Made by a program: the position numbers and the translations under genes. A stretch of DNA of 44,770 nt from a virus: IMG/VR virus record IMGVR_UViG_3300024520_000011, positions 1 through 44,770 of that record, one strand, 5' to 3'. The number at the start of each line of letters is the position of its first letter. Position 1 is the first letter of the stretch. The notes under the pieces were generated by a model. It did no database searches. It saw nothing but the letters and a program-made list of their open reading frames with translations, and was not told the origin of the DNA. This document shows, piece after piece, positions 1 to 8,906 of the stretch.

Positions 1-127
1 GGCAGGATTAAATAATGGAAGTTCAAACAGACATACTATTACTTAATTTTGCGGGAGCGGTTACCGACCCTAAAGAATTGGTGCGGATCGTGCAGGAAAT
101 AGAGGATCGTTTGAAAGAACAGGCAGA
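1..127. repeat. Left copy of 127-bp terminal direct repeat
   Basis: These bases are identical to 44644-44770, so the contig ends overlap and the molecule closes at 44,643 bp. The repeat holds the last four codons and stop of the tail gene ending at 44658 and most of the small gene at 15-173. Position inside coding sequence and a length equal to a common maximal assembly k-mer suggest a circularisation overlap rather than a physical terminal repeat. Confidence 0.95.
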
Positions 128-173
128 GGCGATAAATGATTTACATGCGCGGGTGGTAGCATTAGAGCCATGA
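15..173 (+). CDS. Small predicted coiled-coil protein (52 aa)
   Basis: The ATG overlaps the TAA of the upstream tail gene (TAATG), and the TGA overlaps the next ATG (ATGA), so it is translationally coupled on both sides. The second half (LVRIVQEIEDRLKEQAEAIN) is an amphipathic, heptad-like helix with no cysteines. The product is unknown. Its place between the gp10-like tail protein and the GNAT-like protein suggests a small virion or assembly factor, which is inference. The first 113 bp are repeated at the right end because of the terminal overlap. Confidence 0.7.
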   Translation: MEVQTDILLLNFAGAVTDPKELVRIVQEIEDRLKEQAEAINDLHARVVALEP

Positions 174-589
174 AAAAAGGAACCGGTCTTAAATTTACAT
201 GGATTACGGATTTTAATCTTGTGCCGATGTATCTTTTGGAGCAAGTGCAGCCGAAAGAATGGGAAGCAAAAGACCTTTTCGCTTTCATAAAAGCCAATGA
301 AAACAAGATGGTTATCGGGGTTTTTTATGATAAAAAGGAAACAATGGACATAAAGGGCTTTGTTTGTGGAAACTTAAATCCCTTGACTAAAGCACTTTTT
401 ATTCATATCCTAAGCATAGACAGGGAATATCAAAACAAAAATGTTATTTCAGAAACAATACGCATACTAAGAAAATACTGCAAACAAAAGCAAATACAAG
501 AGATTACAATGCAAACAACCAGGCCGGGAGCCTTTGAAAAAGCCGGAATGCAAAAAAGCGATAAGATAAACATGGAACTGGAGGTTTAA
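170..589 (+). CDS. GNAT-like N-acetyltransferase-fold protein
   Basis: 139 aa. The pattern of a central beta strand (KALFIHILSIDREYQNKNV), a following helix (ISETIRILRKYCKQKQ) and a C-terminal strand ending in FEKAGMQKSDKINMELEV fits the GNAT fold, in which a strand-helix pair binds acetyl-CoA and the C-terminus reads E.GF. The usual acetyl-CoA loop Q/RxxGxG/A is not clear here, where the sequence is REYQNKNV, so catalysis is uncertain. GNAT-like proteins occur beside ejection-protein genes in several podoviruses. It sits in the late operon just before the internal virion genes, with an ATGA overlap upstream and a gap of 1 bp downstream. Confidence 0.55.
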   Translation: MKKGTGLKFTWITDFNLVPMYLLEQVQPKEWEAKDLFAFIKANENKMVIGVFYDKKETMDIKGFVCGNLNPLTKALFIHILSIDREYQNKNVISETIRILRKYCKQKQIQEITMQTTRPGAFEKAGMQKSDKINMELEV

Positions 590-590
590 C

Positions 591-1355
591 ATGGGCGGCA
601 TAGGCGATTTTTTATTCGGTGAAACAAATGAGGGCGGACTGCAGGGGCAAGCCTCTACATTAACCGGGGGGCAGGAAGGCCTTCTGGAGCGATTGACTGC
701 ATTCCTGCAGGGGCAGGTTGGGCAACCGGCGGCTTCTTTTGGGCAGGACACAGCTGCGCAAGCTTCACCTTTACAAAACACAGCCTTTGGGCAGGTAGAG
801 GATTTGCTGGGTAGCGGAGTTTCTCAGGGTGCGGCAAGCTCATTGAACAGGATAAATCAGCCTTTTGATCCTTCTTCTGTAACTGACTTTTTCAATACAA
901 ATGTAAAAGCTCCGGCACTCGAAAATTTTCAGGATGAAATTATACCGGGGATACGGCAAAGCTTTGTTAATCAGGGGCTTGGCAGATCAGGGGCTGCGGT
1001 CGGTGCGCTGGCAGATGCGGGTACTGATTTAGGCACGAACCTTTCACGGCAATTATCTGATTTGCTATTCAATACAGAACAAAGAACTTTAGACAGGCAA
1101 GCGCAGACTGCGCCAACCGGACTGAACACACTCAATACAGGATTGGGAGCGGGTGGACAGCAACGGGATATAATGAGCCAGCTTCTTTCCGGTCGATTCG
1201 GAGAATTTTTGAGAACACAGCCGGGCAATAATTCGGCACTTAATTTGTTGGGTCCTGCTTTGGGGACTCGTGCTTTTGAGAATATAGTGCAGGGGCCGTC
1301 TCAAACAGAGGGAGCTTTGGGGCCGCTGACCAGTTTAGCCGGGTTGTTTTTTTAA
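591..1355 (+). CDS. Putative internal virion / DNA ejection protein 1
   Basis: 254 aa, rich in Gly, Gln, Ala and Leu, starting MGGIGDFLFGE after a strong GGAGG site. A central block (FNTNVKAPALENFQDEIIPG, then RQSFVNQGLGRSGAAVGAL) resembles the 'F...V..P.L..F...I.P.I...F...G.GRS.A' pattern I associate with phage ejection or tail-lumen proteins in podoviral late operons. No catalytic motif and no membrane segment were seen. It is the first of three consecutive genes of increasing size (254, 384, 691 aa), the usual arrangement of P22 gp7/gp20/gp16-type ejection proteins. The assignment rests on context and composition. Confidence 0.55.
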   Translation: MGGIGDFLFGETNEGGLQGQASTLTGGQEGLLERLTAFLQGQVGQPAASFGQDTAAQASPLQNTAFGQVEDLLGSGVSQGAASSLNRINQPFDPSSVTDFFNTNVKAPALENFQDEIIPGIRQSFVNQGLGRSGAAVGALADAGTDLGTNLSRQLSDLLFNTEQRTLDRQAQTAPTGLNTLNTGLGAGGQQRDIMSQLLSGRFGEFLRTQPGNNSALNLLGPALGTRAFENIVQGPSQTEGALGPLTSLAGLFF

Positions 1356-1367
1356 TAAGGATATATC

Positions 1368-2522
1368 ATGGCGATTGTAATACCAGGCATAGACAAAGGA
1401 GTTTTCGGGGGGGCGCCCGGACAAATAACACAAGCTGCAAAAGACTTTGGCGTAATGCTTCAAAAGCGTAAGCACAAAGAACAGATGGAGCTTTTAAGCA
1501 CGGTTTTGCAGGGTTCAGCACAGGGCGGACAGGTTGATCCGCAAGCTTTGATAGGATCCATTTTTTCATCCCCGGATTTGACAGCACAAACTAAAATGCA
1601 GGGGTTACAATTTGCCAGTGCTTTACCTTCACAAAAACAGACAGAATTAGGGCAGCTTAACCAGCTTATTGACGCTCGTGATAGTTTGCCAGCAAATGAT
1701 CCCAAAAGGCAGGCTATTGATGCTTTTATCCAGAAAAAGACAGGCCAGCAGCAGGGACAAAAAAGTCTTTCAGGCGTTGGCAAGCTACTGAAAGAAAGAG
1801 AGTCTCTGCCCCAAGACAGCCCTTTGCGCAAGATATATAATCAGGCGTTGTCAAAACAAATTACACCCAGAGGTGAGCGTATTCGGGTTAATTCCGATGG
1901 GTCAGTTTCCATTGAAAGAGGGCAGGGCGTTACATCGGGTGGGGGGAGTTTCCAAAGATCGACAAAGGGGGGACTGGAAAAAGACATCTTAACCAAGGGT
2001 GCAGGCATAAGTCGATTGGATCAGATTCAAAAAAGCTTCAATCCCGATTTCTTGACTCTCCAGGGTAAGTTTGGATCAGAAGTCGCAAATTTAAAAGAAA
2101 AAGTAGGGTTTAAATTAGATCCAAGCGAAAGAAAAACATTAAAAGAATTTGCTGTTTTTAGGCGGCGGGCGTTCAGCAATCTAAACGCATACATAAAAGA
2201 CATTACCGGGGCAGCCATGAGTGAAGCGGAGGCCCGGCGAATAAGAAAAGGTGTCCCCGATCCTCAAAAAGACGGCCCCACTGTTTTTCAAACAAAGCTT
2301 AATGACACCATCAAAGAGTTGAAACTCGCGCAGGCAAGGCTTTCTTATGTCAGGGGGCAAGGGCTTTCCCGGAACAGCATAGATATTTCACAAATGCCAC
2401 GGATAATGAACGAAAGAGGCGGCGAGCTTTTTAAACAGTTTACTTCGCAAGGGATGAACGAAGAGGAAGCCAAAAGGCAAGTGCAATCACAATTATCACA
2501 AGAGTTTGGATTGGTTGAATAA
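1368..2522 (+). CDS. Putative internal virion / DNA ejection protein 2
   Basis: 384 aa, hydrophilic and predicted mostly helical. The first half is Gln-rich with short repeats of the type QGSAQGGQ, KTGQQQGQ and ERESLPQDSP/ARDSLPANDP. The second half is charged helix (SEAEARRIRKGVPDPQKDG, NDTIKELKLAQARLSYVRGQ). The stretch around 'GAAMSEAEARRIRKGVPDP' resembles a module seen in phage internal proteins, where 'G...S..E..R...G.P' is common. Its stop overlaps the next ATG by one base. It lies second in the three-gene ejection-type set. Function is inferred from position. Confidence 0.55.
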   Translation: MAIVIPGIDKGVFGGAPGQITQAAKDFGVMLQKRKHKEQMELLSTVLQGSAQGGQVDPQALIGSIFSSPDLTAQTKMQGLQFASALPSQKQTELGQLNQLIDARDSLPANDPKRQAIDAFIQKKTGQQQGQKSLSGVGKLLKERESLPQDSPLRKIYNQALSKQITPRGERIRVNSDGSVSIERGQGVTSGGGSFQRSTKGGLEKDILTKGAGISRLDQIQKSFNPDFLTLQGKFGSEVANLKEKVGFKLDPSERKTLKEFAVFRRRAFSNLNAYIKDITGAAMSEAEARRIRKGVPDPQKDGPTVFQTKLNDTIKELKLAQARLSYVRGQGLSRNSIDISQMPRIMNERGGELFKQFTSQGMNEEEAKRQVQSQLSQEFGLVE

Positions 2523-4597
2523 TGCCGCAAGATTTTGCAACAGAATTATTAGAGCCTTCTTTCCGGCAAACGCAAGCTGGCAAAGTCCCGACACCAGAAA
2601 TAGATTTTGCGGGGGAGCTTCTTGAAGGGCAGCCTTTACAGCCTGTTAGAAGGCAGACTGGTTCAATAAGCACAATTACAGGAAAGCCGATCACAGAAAG
2701 AGTGCAGACGGGGCAAGAGCCAGCAGGATTCGGGACACAGGTTAAAACGGGTTTTGTCGAAAGCCCTGAAGCCAAAATTAATATTTTTGCGCAAGCCAGA
2801 TTTCCTGATATTCCATTAAAAAAAGCACGGGAACGGTATGGTGTTATAGATGGCGATGTTGTTTATTTAGCAAACGATGGCAATATTTACCGTGAAGTGC
2901 CTGGGGATACGCCTGAAAGAGTAGTCAGTTTTTTAGCAGATTTGCCAGGGCAAGCCCCTGCCATTATTGGCGGCACGGCGGGGAGTGTTTTCGGAGGGAT
3001 ACCGGGAGCCAGTCTTGGGGCTGGGGCTGGGGAAGCCACCAAACAGATAATCGGGAAGCTTGCATTTGATGATCCTGTATCAGCGGGAAGGATTGCAGGT
3101 GAAGCAGCCTTGGGCGGTGTGGGTGAAACAATCGGCAAGGGCATAAGTTCCGCAGTAGGCAAAGCTCTTTTAAACCGAGGCGGGACTCTTTCTAAGGCAG
3201 CGAAGGGGAGCATAGCGCAACTTGACAAAGCGGCAGCCAAAGAAGCTGAAGCCCTGGGCAAGCGATATGGGATTGACCTTTTTTCACCACAGACAACGGA
3301 ATTACCAGAATTGATTGATCAGTTTAAATTATTGGCAGACTTACCCAAAACGAGTAATTTGTTACGTGATGTTGCTAAAAACCAGCAGACACAGGTACAG
3401 GGGGCGATTGAACAGTTTGCGAATGAAATCACAACGGATGCCGTTACACCCTTTACTACAGGAAAGAGGCTTTCGGAAACAGCGGAGGCTGCAATTACCG
3501 AATTAAAGAAAAACCGGTCCCAATTAGCGAAGCCTTATTATGAGGCAGCTTTTGAGAAGCCAGTTGAGCTTAATTTTGATCCGATTTTCCAGACTTTAGA
3601 CGGGCTTTTAAAGAATTCTCCCAAGGGGAGTAAAAGCTTTCGTTCTTTGTCGAGAGTTAAAAGGATGCTTTCAGATGGGCGGGCCGACAATAATTTGCAG
3701 TTTTTGGATAATGTCAAAAAAGAAATTGATGCTATGTTAACCGGCCCCGATGCTTTGAGTATTGCAAAGACTACACAGAGGAACTTGCTGGAAGTGAAGG
3801 GCTCTTTGACAAACATGGCCGATACAGCGTCTCCTTTATATGCTGAAGCTCGCAAGGTATTTCAGGCATTATCGCCGGGAGTTACAGAAGCAGAACAGTC
3901 TATAATAGGCAATATAGCAAAACTGGAAGGCGATCAGGTAACTCAAGCATCTAAAAAACTTTTCGCTTCGATAACCTCTTCTCCGGAGGCGGTGCGGTAT
4001 GCAAGAACGGTAATAAAAAAAAACAACCCGGATGTTTGGGATCAGGCTGTGAAAACATATTTGCTTGATGTTTTTGAAAACATAAAAGGTACAGTAAGCG
4101 GCAATTTCACCAACTTAGGCGGGCAGTTTTTCAAAAGAACTATTGGTAATTTAAAACAGCAACGAATTTTAAAAGAAGCGTTAGGCAAAGAAGGCTTCCA
4201 GAATTTCACGAAGTTTGCGGATATTTTGCGCAGAACTTCTCTGACCACAGGCAAAGAATCGGCTACAGCCTCTCGGCAAGTGGCGTTAAATAAGCTAAAA
4301 GAGCAAGGGGAGTCAAAAATAGTGGGGCTGGGGGAGTTCAGAATAACACAGCCTTTTGCACAAATCAGCAAAAAGATTAATGATCTGTTGTTTGGCAACT
4401 TCCAGACAAGATTAGCTGATGCGCTGGTTTCGCCACAGGCAGCCAAAAGGCTTGAAAAAGTTCGGAGTTTATCCGGCTCCCGTGAAAAGCAGATTAAAGC
4501 ATTCAGCACTTTTCTGAGTTTGGCAATCGGGGGTGAGTATTCAAAACCGGGCTTGCCTGAAATGACGATCCCTTTTGAAACCTTCCAAAATGAATAG
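2522..4597 (+). CDS. Large internal virion / DNA ejection protein 3
   Basis: 691 aa. Residues about 140-190 are a Gly/Ala-rich hydrophobic segment (IIGGTAGSVFGGIPGASLGA) that could insert into a membrane, as expected for a protein that crosses the cell envelope during genome delivery. The rest is long charged helices (about 250-640). This matches the largest P22-type ejection protein in place and architecture, although no sequence family was confirmed. No lytic transglycosylase signature was found. Start ATG overlaps the previous TAA by one base. Confidence 0.55.
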   Translation: MPQDFATELLEPSFRQTQAGKVPTPEIDFAGELLEGQPLQPVRRQTGSISTITGKPITERVQTGQEPAGFGTQVKTGFVESPEAKINIFAQARFPDIPLKKARERYGVIDGDVVYLANDGNIYREVPGDTPERVVSFLADLPGQAPAIIGGTAGSVFGGIPGASLGAGAGEATKQIIGKLAFDDPVSAGRIAGEAALGGVGETIGKGISSAVGKALLNRGGTLSKAAKGSIAQLDKAAAKEAEALGKRYGIDLFSPQTTELPELIDQFKLLADLPKTSNLLRDVAKNQQTQVQGAIEQFANEITTDAVTPFTTGKRLSETAEAAITELKKNRSQLAKPYYEAAFEKPVELNFDPIFQTLDGLLKNSPKGSKSFRSLSRVKRMLSDGRADNNLQFLDNVKKEIDAMLTGPDALSIAKTTQRNLLEVKGSLTNMADTASPLYAEARKVFQALSPGVTEAEQSIIGNIAKLEGDQVTQASKKLFASITSSPEAVRYARTVIKKNNPDVWDQAVKTYLLDVFENIKGTVSGNFTNLGGQFFKRTIGNLKQQRILKEALGKEGFQNFTKFADILRRTSLTTGKESATASRQVALNKLKEQGESKIVGLGEFRITQPFAQISKKINDLLFGNFQTRLADALVSPQAAKRLEKVRSLSGSREKQIKAFSTFLSLAIGGEYSKPGLPEMTIPFETFQNE

Positions 4598-4605
4598 GAA
4601 ATAAA

Positions 4606-4902
4606 ATGGCAACAGAAACATTAAACACGGGAACGCAGACGGGGGCAGAGGTGGCGATAGAAGATGCGGCTACTTTTTTTGTCCGTCTGGATGGTTCAAC
4701 TCCGGGAAGCAATAACTTTGGCGGGGCGTGGGTAGCTCTGGAATCCAGGCAAACGGGAGAAGATGATACCTTCTGGCAGGTTATTGAAACTTTTAAAACG
4801 AATATGCAGCGTGGGGATACAAGCCCTGCGCCTATGGATTATCGTTTCCGTGTAGTTAAAGAGGGGGAGGCTGGTTACTCAGTCGATGCGACTATAACAT
4901 GA
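4606..4902 (+). CDS. Small beta-rich virion-associated protein
   Basis: 98 aa with strong beta propensity and no cysteine: FFVRLDGSTPGSNNFGGAWVALESR, then FWQVIETFKTNM and a final YRFRVVKEGEAGYSVDAT. The closing strand resembles an Ig-like or fibronectin-like repeat ending ('YRFRV..G....V.A'), a fold common in phage appendages. The stop overlaps the ATG of the LamG fibre gene (ATGA), so the two are probably co-translated and may assemble together. Exact role unknown. Confidence 0.6.
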   Translation: MATETLNTGTQTGAEVAIEDAATFFVRLDGSTPGSNNFGGAWVALESRQTGEDDTFWQVIETFKTNMQRGDTSPAPMDYRFRVVKEGEAGYSVDATIT

Positions 4903-6974
4903 TAACAGGCGAAATCATAAAGCCCATCTTTACAAAGATATTTGAGAGAATCAAGGGTGGACTGCCCGCAATGCCGCCTCTCTTTGCTCCTATCGCCTGG
5001 CTGTTTAACACTGAAGGCTTTGGCTCTGAAGGGGATAATACCGTTGTCATTGACAGCGTGGGGGATAATATTCGTTCTCCCGTTGGTTCGTGCTATGATT
5101 TTGACGGGACGGATGACTTTGTTGTTTTTGGCAATGAGCATAATTTCAACGCTCAAAGTTTCTCCGCGTCATGCTGGTTTAAAACGACTTCAAGCGTGAC
5201 TTTCCGGTTGTGGGACAAAAGAGGAACGGGAGGATTTGGCTCTAATATTCCGGGCTTCCAAATATCTGCCCAGGCAGCGTGGGGCAACGCTGCAATAGAC
5301 GATGGTCTTGGCAATTATGTTCGCTTCGACTCTGTCCCTTACAACGAAGGGGACGGCGAATGGCATAACCTTGTGATGACGTGGGATACTGACTCGGGTA
5401 CGGCAAAGTTCTGGATGGATAGAGTGCTGAAGGGCACTCAGGTCAACCCGGCGATGGTAAATGCGGATTTAACAACTACCCGGCATTTGGCTTTTGGCTG
5501 TGCATGGGACGCTGCAGGAAGCCAATCTCAGCATTTTGAGGGGCAGGCGTGGGATGCGAGGCTGTTCGACACCGCTTTGGAGCAAGCTGATATAGACAAA
5601 ATTTATGCTTTTGATCCACAGGTCGCCGGAGCTATTTTATTTTGCAAGTTTGAGGAAACCCGTGGGCTCTTTGCCTTGGATTGCGCGGGGAGTGTCAATG
5701 GCGATATCATGAATATTGCAGACGAAAGCTTGTTTCATGTACCTAATTTTCTGTATTCATTTGCGGATGCTGTTGGATATACTGATGATCCTGCGTATAT
5801 AATACCGAGAAGCGAAGCAAATACCACGCTGGATGCAAACGGCGGGGCATTACAATATCCGGACAGAGCAAAATACAGCCCAAAATTAGTTGAAAGCGCA
5901 TGCGTGTTTTTCCATGGGCCTACCACAATAGCGGAGGCTCCGGCCGATGCAAGCCATACCAATATTTTTGATGGGGGCGGCAAGGTGGAAGTCGGCATTT
6001 ATCCCACCAGCGTAGTCGGCGGCTTGGGTTTTTCGGGGTTTTGCCGGAAACCGCAATCATGGCGTTTCTTACTCACTGACCCGGTTGGCGACGATGCCAA
6101 GGTTTTGTTAATCTTTCCTTTTGACGTGACAAACGGGCAGTACGAGACCACAGCCAGGGCTATTACAGTCGGGAACTGGTATGATTTGGAGATTACCCAC
6201 GATGTTGACAGTATAAGTAACGTGCCGATACTGAAGATAAACGGCAATGTTGAGCCACTGACTATCGTCCAGTCTCCCGTTGGGCTGAGGAATGATGACA
6301 CGGTGAAACCGATAGAGATGGGGAATATAACAGCTTTAGACAAGGGGTTTTTGGGGTACATGCGGGATTTGAAGCTTTATAAGCAGGGAGTTTTAAAAAA
6401 TCATTACCCTATGAGCGGACAGAACAATCCAGATTTTTTGTTTGATGTGGAAAGCGGCGCCCATTTAGTCCCTTCAAACTTTACCACTTTGACGCAATGG
6501 AGCATAACGCAGGGCAGCGTTCATTATAATATCCAGAATGGCGTGTCCCTATATGAGCATTTGACTGAGTTGCCGATTATAATTCCTTACGATAATGCAG
6601 GGCTTCCAATTTCCTACACACCTCCAGCCGGTTATACCTTAACAGGCGATTACCCGGGCGGTGACGGAGTATTCCCAAAGGGTGTTGAGACGAAATTTAG
6701 ATTTTATACAAGCTATGGCGATCTTTTGCCGGCGGCTATTTATCAGATAAACGAAATGGACGGGAACGAATTTTTAGGAAATACAGCGACCGGAGATTCA
6801 TATGCAATCGGATATAATGACATGGTAGCGGATGTGGGCGGGAATATTTTAACGGATGTAACAGATCCGAATCATAAAAAGGATTTTCGGATATTTGAGG
6901 TGGTAATAAGCATAACATGGGATTCAGTTGAAATCACGTGGGACGCCGTTGATATAACGTGGGATTCAGTATAG
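4899..6974 (+). CDS. Tail fibre/spike-like protein with LamG (concanavalin-like) domain
   Basis: 691 aa. Residues about 60-235 form a Laminin-G/concanavalin-like lectin domain: YDFDGTDDFVVFG opening, a FSASCWFKTTSS strand, EWHNLVMTWDTDSGTAKFWM in the middle, and WDARLFDTALEQADIDKIYA closing, all canonical LamG_3 landmarks. A second lectin-like region follows (about 330-500; 'VGNWYDLEITHD', 'GFLGYMRDLKLYKQG'). LamG domains bind glycans, so a receptor-binding or adhesion role is likely. The C-terminus has three copies of ITWD(S/A)V(E/D), encoded by a 21-bp tandem repeat. No pectate-lyase or sialidase motif was seen. Confidence 0.7.
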   Translation: MITGEIIKPIFTKIFERIKGGLPAMPPLFAPIAWLFNTEGFGSEGDNTVVIDSVGDNIRSPVGSCYDFDGTDDFVVFGNEHNFNAQSFSASCWFKTTSSVTFRLWDKRGTGGFGSNIPGFQISAQAAWGNAAIDDGLGNYVRFDSVPYNEGDGEWHNLVMTWDTDSGTAKFWMDRVLKGTQVNPAMVNADLTTTRHLAFGCAWDAAGSQSQHFEGQAWDARLFDTALEQADIDKIYAFDPQVAGAILFCKFEETRGLFALDCAGSVNGDIMNIADESLFHVPNFLYSFADAVGYTDDPAYIIPRSEANTTLDANGGALQYPDRAKYSPKLVESACVFFHGPTTIAEAPADASHTNIFDGGGKVEVGIYPTSVVGGLGFSGFCRKPQSWRFLLTDPVGDDAKVLLIFPFDVTNGQYETTARAITVGNWYDLEITHDVDSISNVPILKINGNVEPLTIVQSPVGLRNDDTVKPIEMGNITALDKGFLGYMRDLKLYKQGVLKNHYPMSGQNNPDFLFDVESGAHLVPSNFTTLTQWSITQGSVHYNIQNGVSLYEHLTELPIIIPYDNAGLPISYTPPAGYTLTGDYPGGDGVFPKGVETKFRFYTSYGDLLPAAIYQINEMDGNEFLGNTATGDSYAIGYNDMVADVGGNILTDVTDPNHKKDFRIFEVVISITWDSVEITWDAVDITWDSV
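6912..6971 (+). repeat. 21-bp in-frame tandem repeat, three units
   Basis: Units at 6912-6932, 6933-6953 and 6954-6971 (last one truncated by the stop) encode ITWDSVE, ITWDAVD and ITWDSV at the extreme C-terminus of the LamG fibre. The units differ mainly at synonymous positions plus Ser/Ala and Glu/Asp, so the peptide appears conserved while the DNA has drifted. The copy number could vary by slippage. Confidence 0.85.
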
Positions 6975-6989
6975 CAAAGGGGAGATAGC

Positions 6990-7400
6990 ATGGCGAAACA
7001 AGTTATTGGTTTAAGTTCTCCGGGGGATGGGCTTGGCGATCCTCTGCGTGATGGCGGCACTAAGCTCAACGCAAATTTTACGGAGTTGTATGGCGCTGTT
7101 ATCGATGTGAATACTGCTACATACAGCGTAACTTCAGAAAACAAAAATATTTACCATGTAAGCCGCACTACAACCGGGACGGCTACCATTACAATAGCAT
7201 CGGCACTTTTAGCAATAGACAATGTTAGTTTTTTTATTGTTGATGGGGGATTGAGCGCAGGGACCAATAACATCACTATTGAAACAGAAGGCGCAGAATT
7301 GATACACGGGGATTCGGAGGGCGCAGAAATAACTGTCAATGGGGCAACGTATAGTTTTTACACATTCGGCGGCGACTTGTTTATTAAATCCGCATATTAG
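6990..7400 (+). CDS. Fibre/appendage protein with phage 'NANFTELY' motif
   Basis: 136 aa. The N-terminus contains LGDPLRDGGTKLNANFTELY, matching the 'GDPLR....K.N.NF.ELY' motif found at the start of many phage fibre and appendage proteins. The rest is a beta-rich domain (TTTGTATITIASALLAIDN, NNITIETEGAELIHGD) of the kind found in small trimeric appendage proteins. Clear AGGGGAGATAGC ribosome site before the ATG. It lies directly after the LamG fibre and is probably part of the same appendage. Confidence 0.6.
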   Translation: MAKQVIGLSSPGDGLGDPLRDGGTKLNANFTELYGAVIDVNTATYSVTSENKNIYHVSRTTTGTATITIASALLAIDNVSFFIVDGGLSAGTNNITIETEGAELIHGDSEGAEITVNGATYSFYTFGGDLFIKSAY

Positions 7401-7409
7401 GAGGAAGCA

Positions 7410-8243
7410 ATGATAAATGGAAGGGCGTTTTTTATAACCGATCCGTCCAGTGGAGCGCAAATGGGAGTCAGGAAGAAAAAGCCATCAGACGCAACGGGCG
7501 CAGGGGACATCCACGACTTAGACAACCATGAAACGATTGTGCAAGAACCGTTTGTCCAATATACCGGCACGACCACAACACCAAATGCAGTAGTAGCACA
7601 GGATGCAACCGTTCTTCCCACCAGCAACACGGCTGGCTTTGCGGCAGATGATGAAATAAAGATTTATGAAGGCACTACCATCTGGCATGTAGGAGTGTAT
7701 AAAGTGCTTTCCATCGTGCCCAATACAAGCGTAACGATTGCGCGCCCTCTTGACACTGCTTTAACAGCAACCACAACGATTGAGAGGGTGGTCGGTGATA
7801 TGAACGTGGCCGGGTCTTTAGCTGTGCCTGTAAAGTTTGAAGCAAGGATCAAGCCCGGCAAGATCGCTCATGCAGAAAATGTGGTAATCGCCGGCACTTC
7901 TGGCGGGACTAGTACGCCGGATGGCACAAAGTTTATAAATCAACCAGCCTTAACAAATGGCATAATTATAAGGCAGGAAAAGGGGAACGGCATAAAAAAG
8001 ACTTTTGGGTCGTGGAGCCAAAACAAAGAGCTTATTTTAGCATGCGGGAACAATGCTGACTATACAGAGGGGACGCTTGAGGGGATTAACGCAAAGTGGA
8101 GCCCCAAAGAAGAGGCGGATGTTGTTTTGAACATGGTTGCCGACGATGGGGACGCTATCAGGGTGTATGTCCAAGACGATTTAACCGCGCTGTCCAATAT
8201 CTCCTTAAGAATGATTTGCACATGGCATTACACTGACGAATAG
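7410..8243 (+). CDS. Beta-rich appendage protein, function unknown
   Basis: 277 aa preceded by a near-consensus TTAGGAGG ribosome site. The middle (about residues 60-125) reads like a bacterial/phage beta module: 'VLPTSNTAGFAADDEIKIYE' followed by 'YKVLSIVPNTSVTIARPLD', an x-GDxI-x-V pattern often seen in phage baseplate and fibre proteins. The C-terminal half has alternating strands and no enzymatic motif. It is inside the late appendage cluster (4606-9683), so a virion role is likely but not demonstrated. Confidence 0.5.
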   Translation: MINGRAFFITDPSSGAQMGVRKKKPSDATGAGDIHDLDNHETIVQEPFVQYTGTTTTPNAVVAQDATVLPTSNTAGFAADDEIKIYEGTTIWHVGVYKVLSIVPNTSVTIARPLDTALTATTTIERVVGDMNVAGSLAVPVKFEARIKPGKIAHAENVVIAGTSGGTSTPDGTKFINQPALTNGIIIRQEKGNGIKKTFGSWSQNKELILACGNNADYTEGTLEGINAKWSPKEEADVVLNMVADDGDAIRVYVQDDLTALSNISLRMICTWHYTDE

Positions 8244-8250
8244 GAATAAC

Positions 8251-8904
8251 ATGAAAATAAAAATCAACAGCACTCATATCAGGGGAAACGGCAATGGCAA
8301 TAACAATGGCAAGTATTTTGCTATGGCAAAGAAATTGCAGAACAGAGGTTTTAAGCTAAGTCTTATCCCCCTTGTGATGCAACCGCTTGATATTCTCTGC
8401 CAAAAGATTCCACAAGCGGAAAGGGGTCTGGCAAAAAAGGATTTTCTGGAAGCCCTTGAAACGGCCATGTCAAAAGCAAATTCCCTGGATATCGGAGCCA
8501 CCGGCAATGTCGAGTTCATAGGCGATAGCAAAGATATGACACTCAGTGAAATGCTGGGTATAGTCACTGACGGCGGGGAAGTTGAGGGCGTGGATGTATA
8601 TGCCAAAATGCCTGTTTCTATCCTTGATATCATGGTCCCAGCTGGCCTCCCGAAACAAAGCGAAACAGAGGGCGGCGTGGAAACCATAAGGACATGGGGA
8701 ACATGGCGGGATAAGAACCACCCGATAAAACTCAGCAATGACAAAACAATAGCAGTTTTCGGTTTAAGCACTTTCGGAAAGAAGCTCCCGATGTCTGCAG
8801 TGAAAATAATTGCAGACCAGACCGGGTACGGAATTGAATTAATGCTGGAAGCCAACTTCAGGGCACTTATGCAAACGGCGGAATTTTACATAGAGGACCA
8901 TTAA
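8251..8904 (+). CDS. Unknown late protein paired with the trypsin-fold gene
   Basis: 217 aa, mixed alpha/beta, not recognised. Near the N-terminus is a Gly/Asn-rich stretch (RGNGNGNNNGK). Further on are FIGDSKDMTLSEMLGIVTDG, an SILDIMVPAGLPK strand and a Trp-rich TIRTWGTWRDKNHP segment. The gene ends 2 bp before the pseudoprotease gene at 8907, so the two are very likely translated together and may form a complex. No signal peptide or membrane segment was seen. Confidence 0.5.
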   Translation: MKIKINSTHIRGNGNGNNNGKYFAMAKKLQNRGFKLSLIPLVMQPLDILCQKIPQAERGLAKKDFLEALETAMSKANSLDIGATGNVEFIGDSKDMTLSEMLGIVTDGGEVEGVDVYAKMPVSILDIMVPAGLPKQSETEGGVETIRTWGTWRDKNHPIKLSNDKTIAVFGLSTFGKKLPMSAVKIIADQTGYGIELMLEANFRALMQTAEFYIEDH

Positions 8905-8906
8905 AC

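Noticed and set aside
1-127. Physical direct terminal repeat of a T7-like genome
   Set aside because: The repeat is in coding sequence far from the terminase genes, and its length is that of a common assembly k-mer.
8274-8855. Leftward ORF opposite the late gene at 8251
   Set aside because: Ser/Pro/Ile-rich antisense frame without a start site, while the opposite strand fits the operon.
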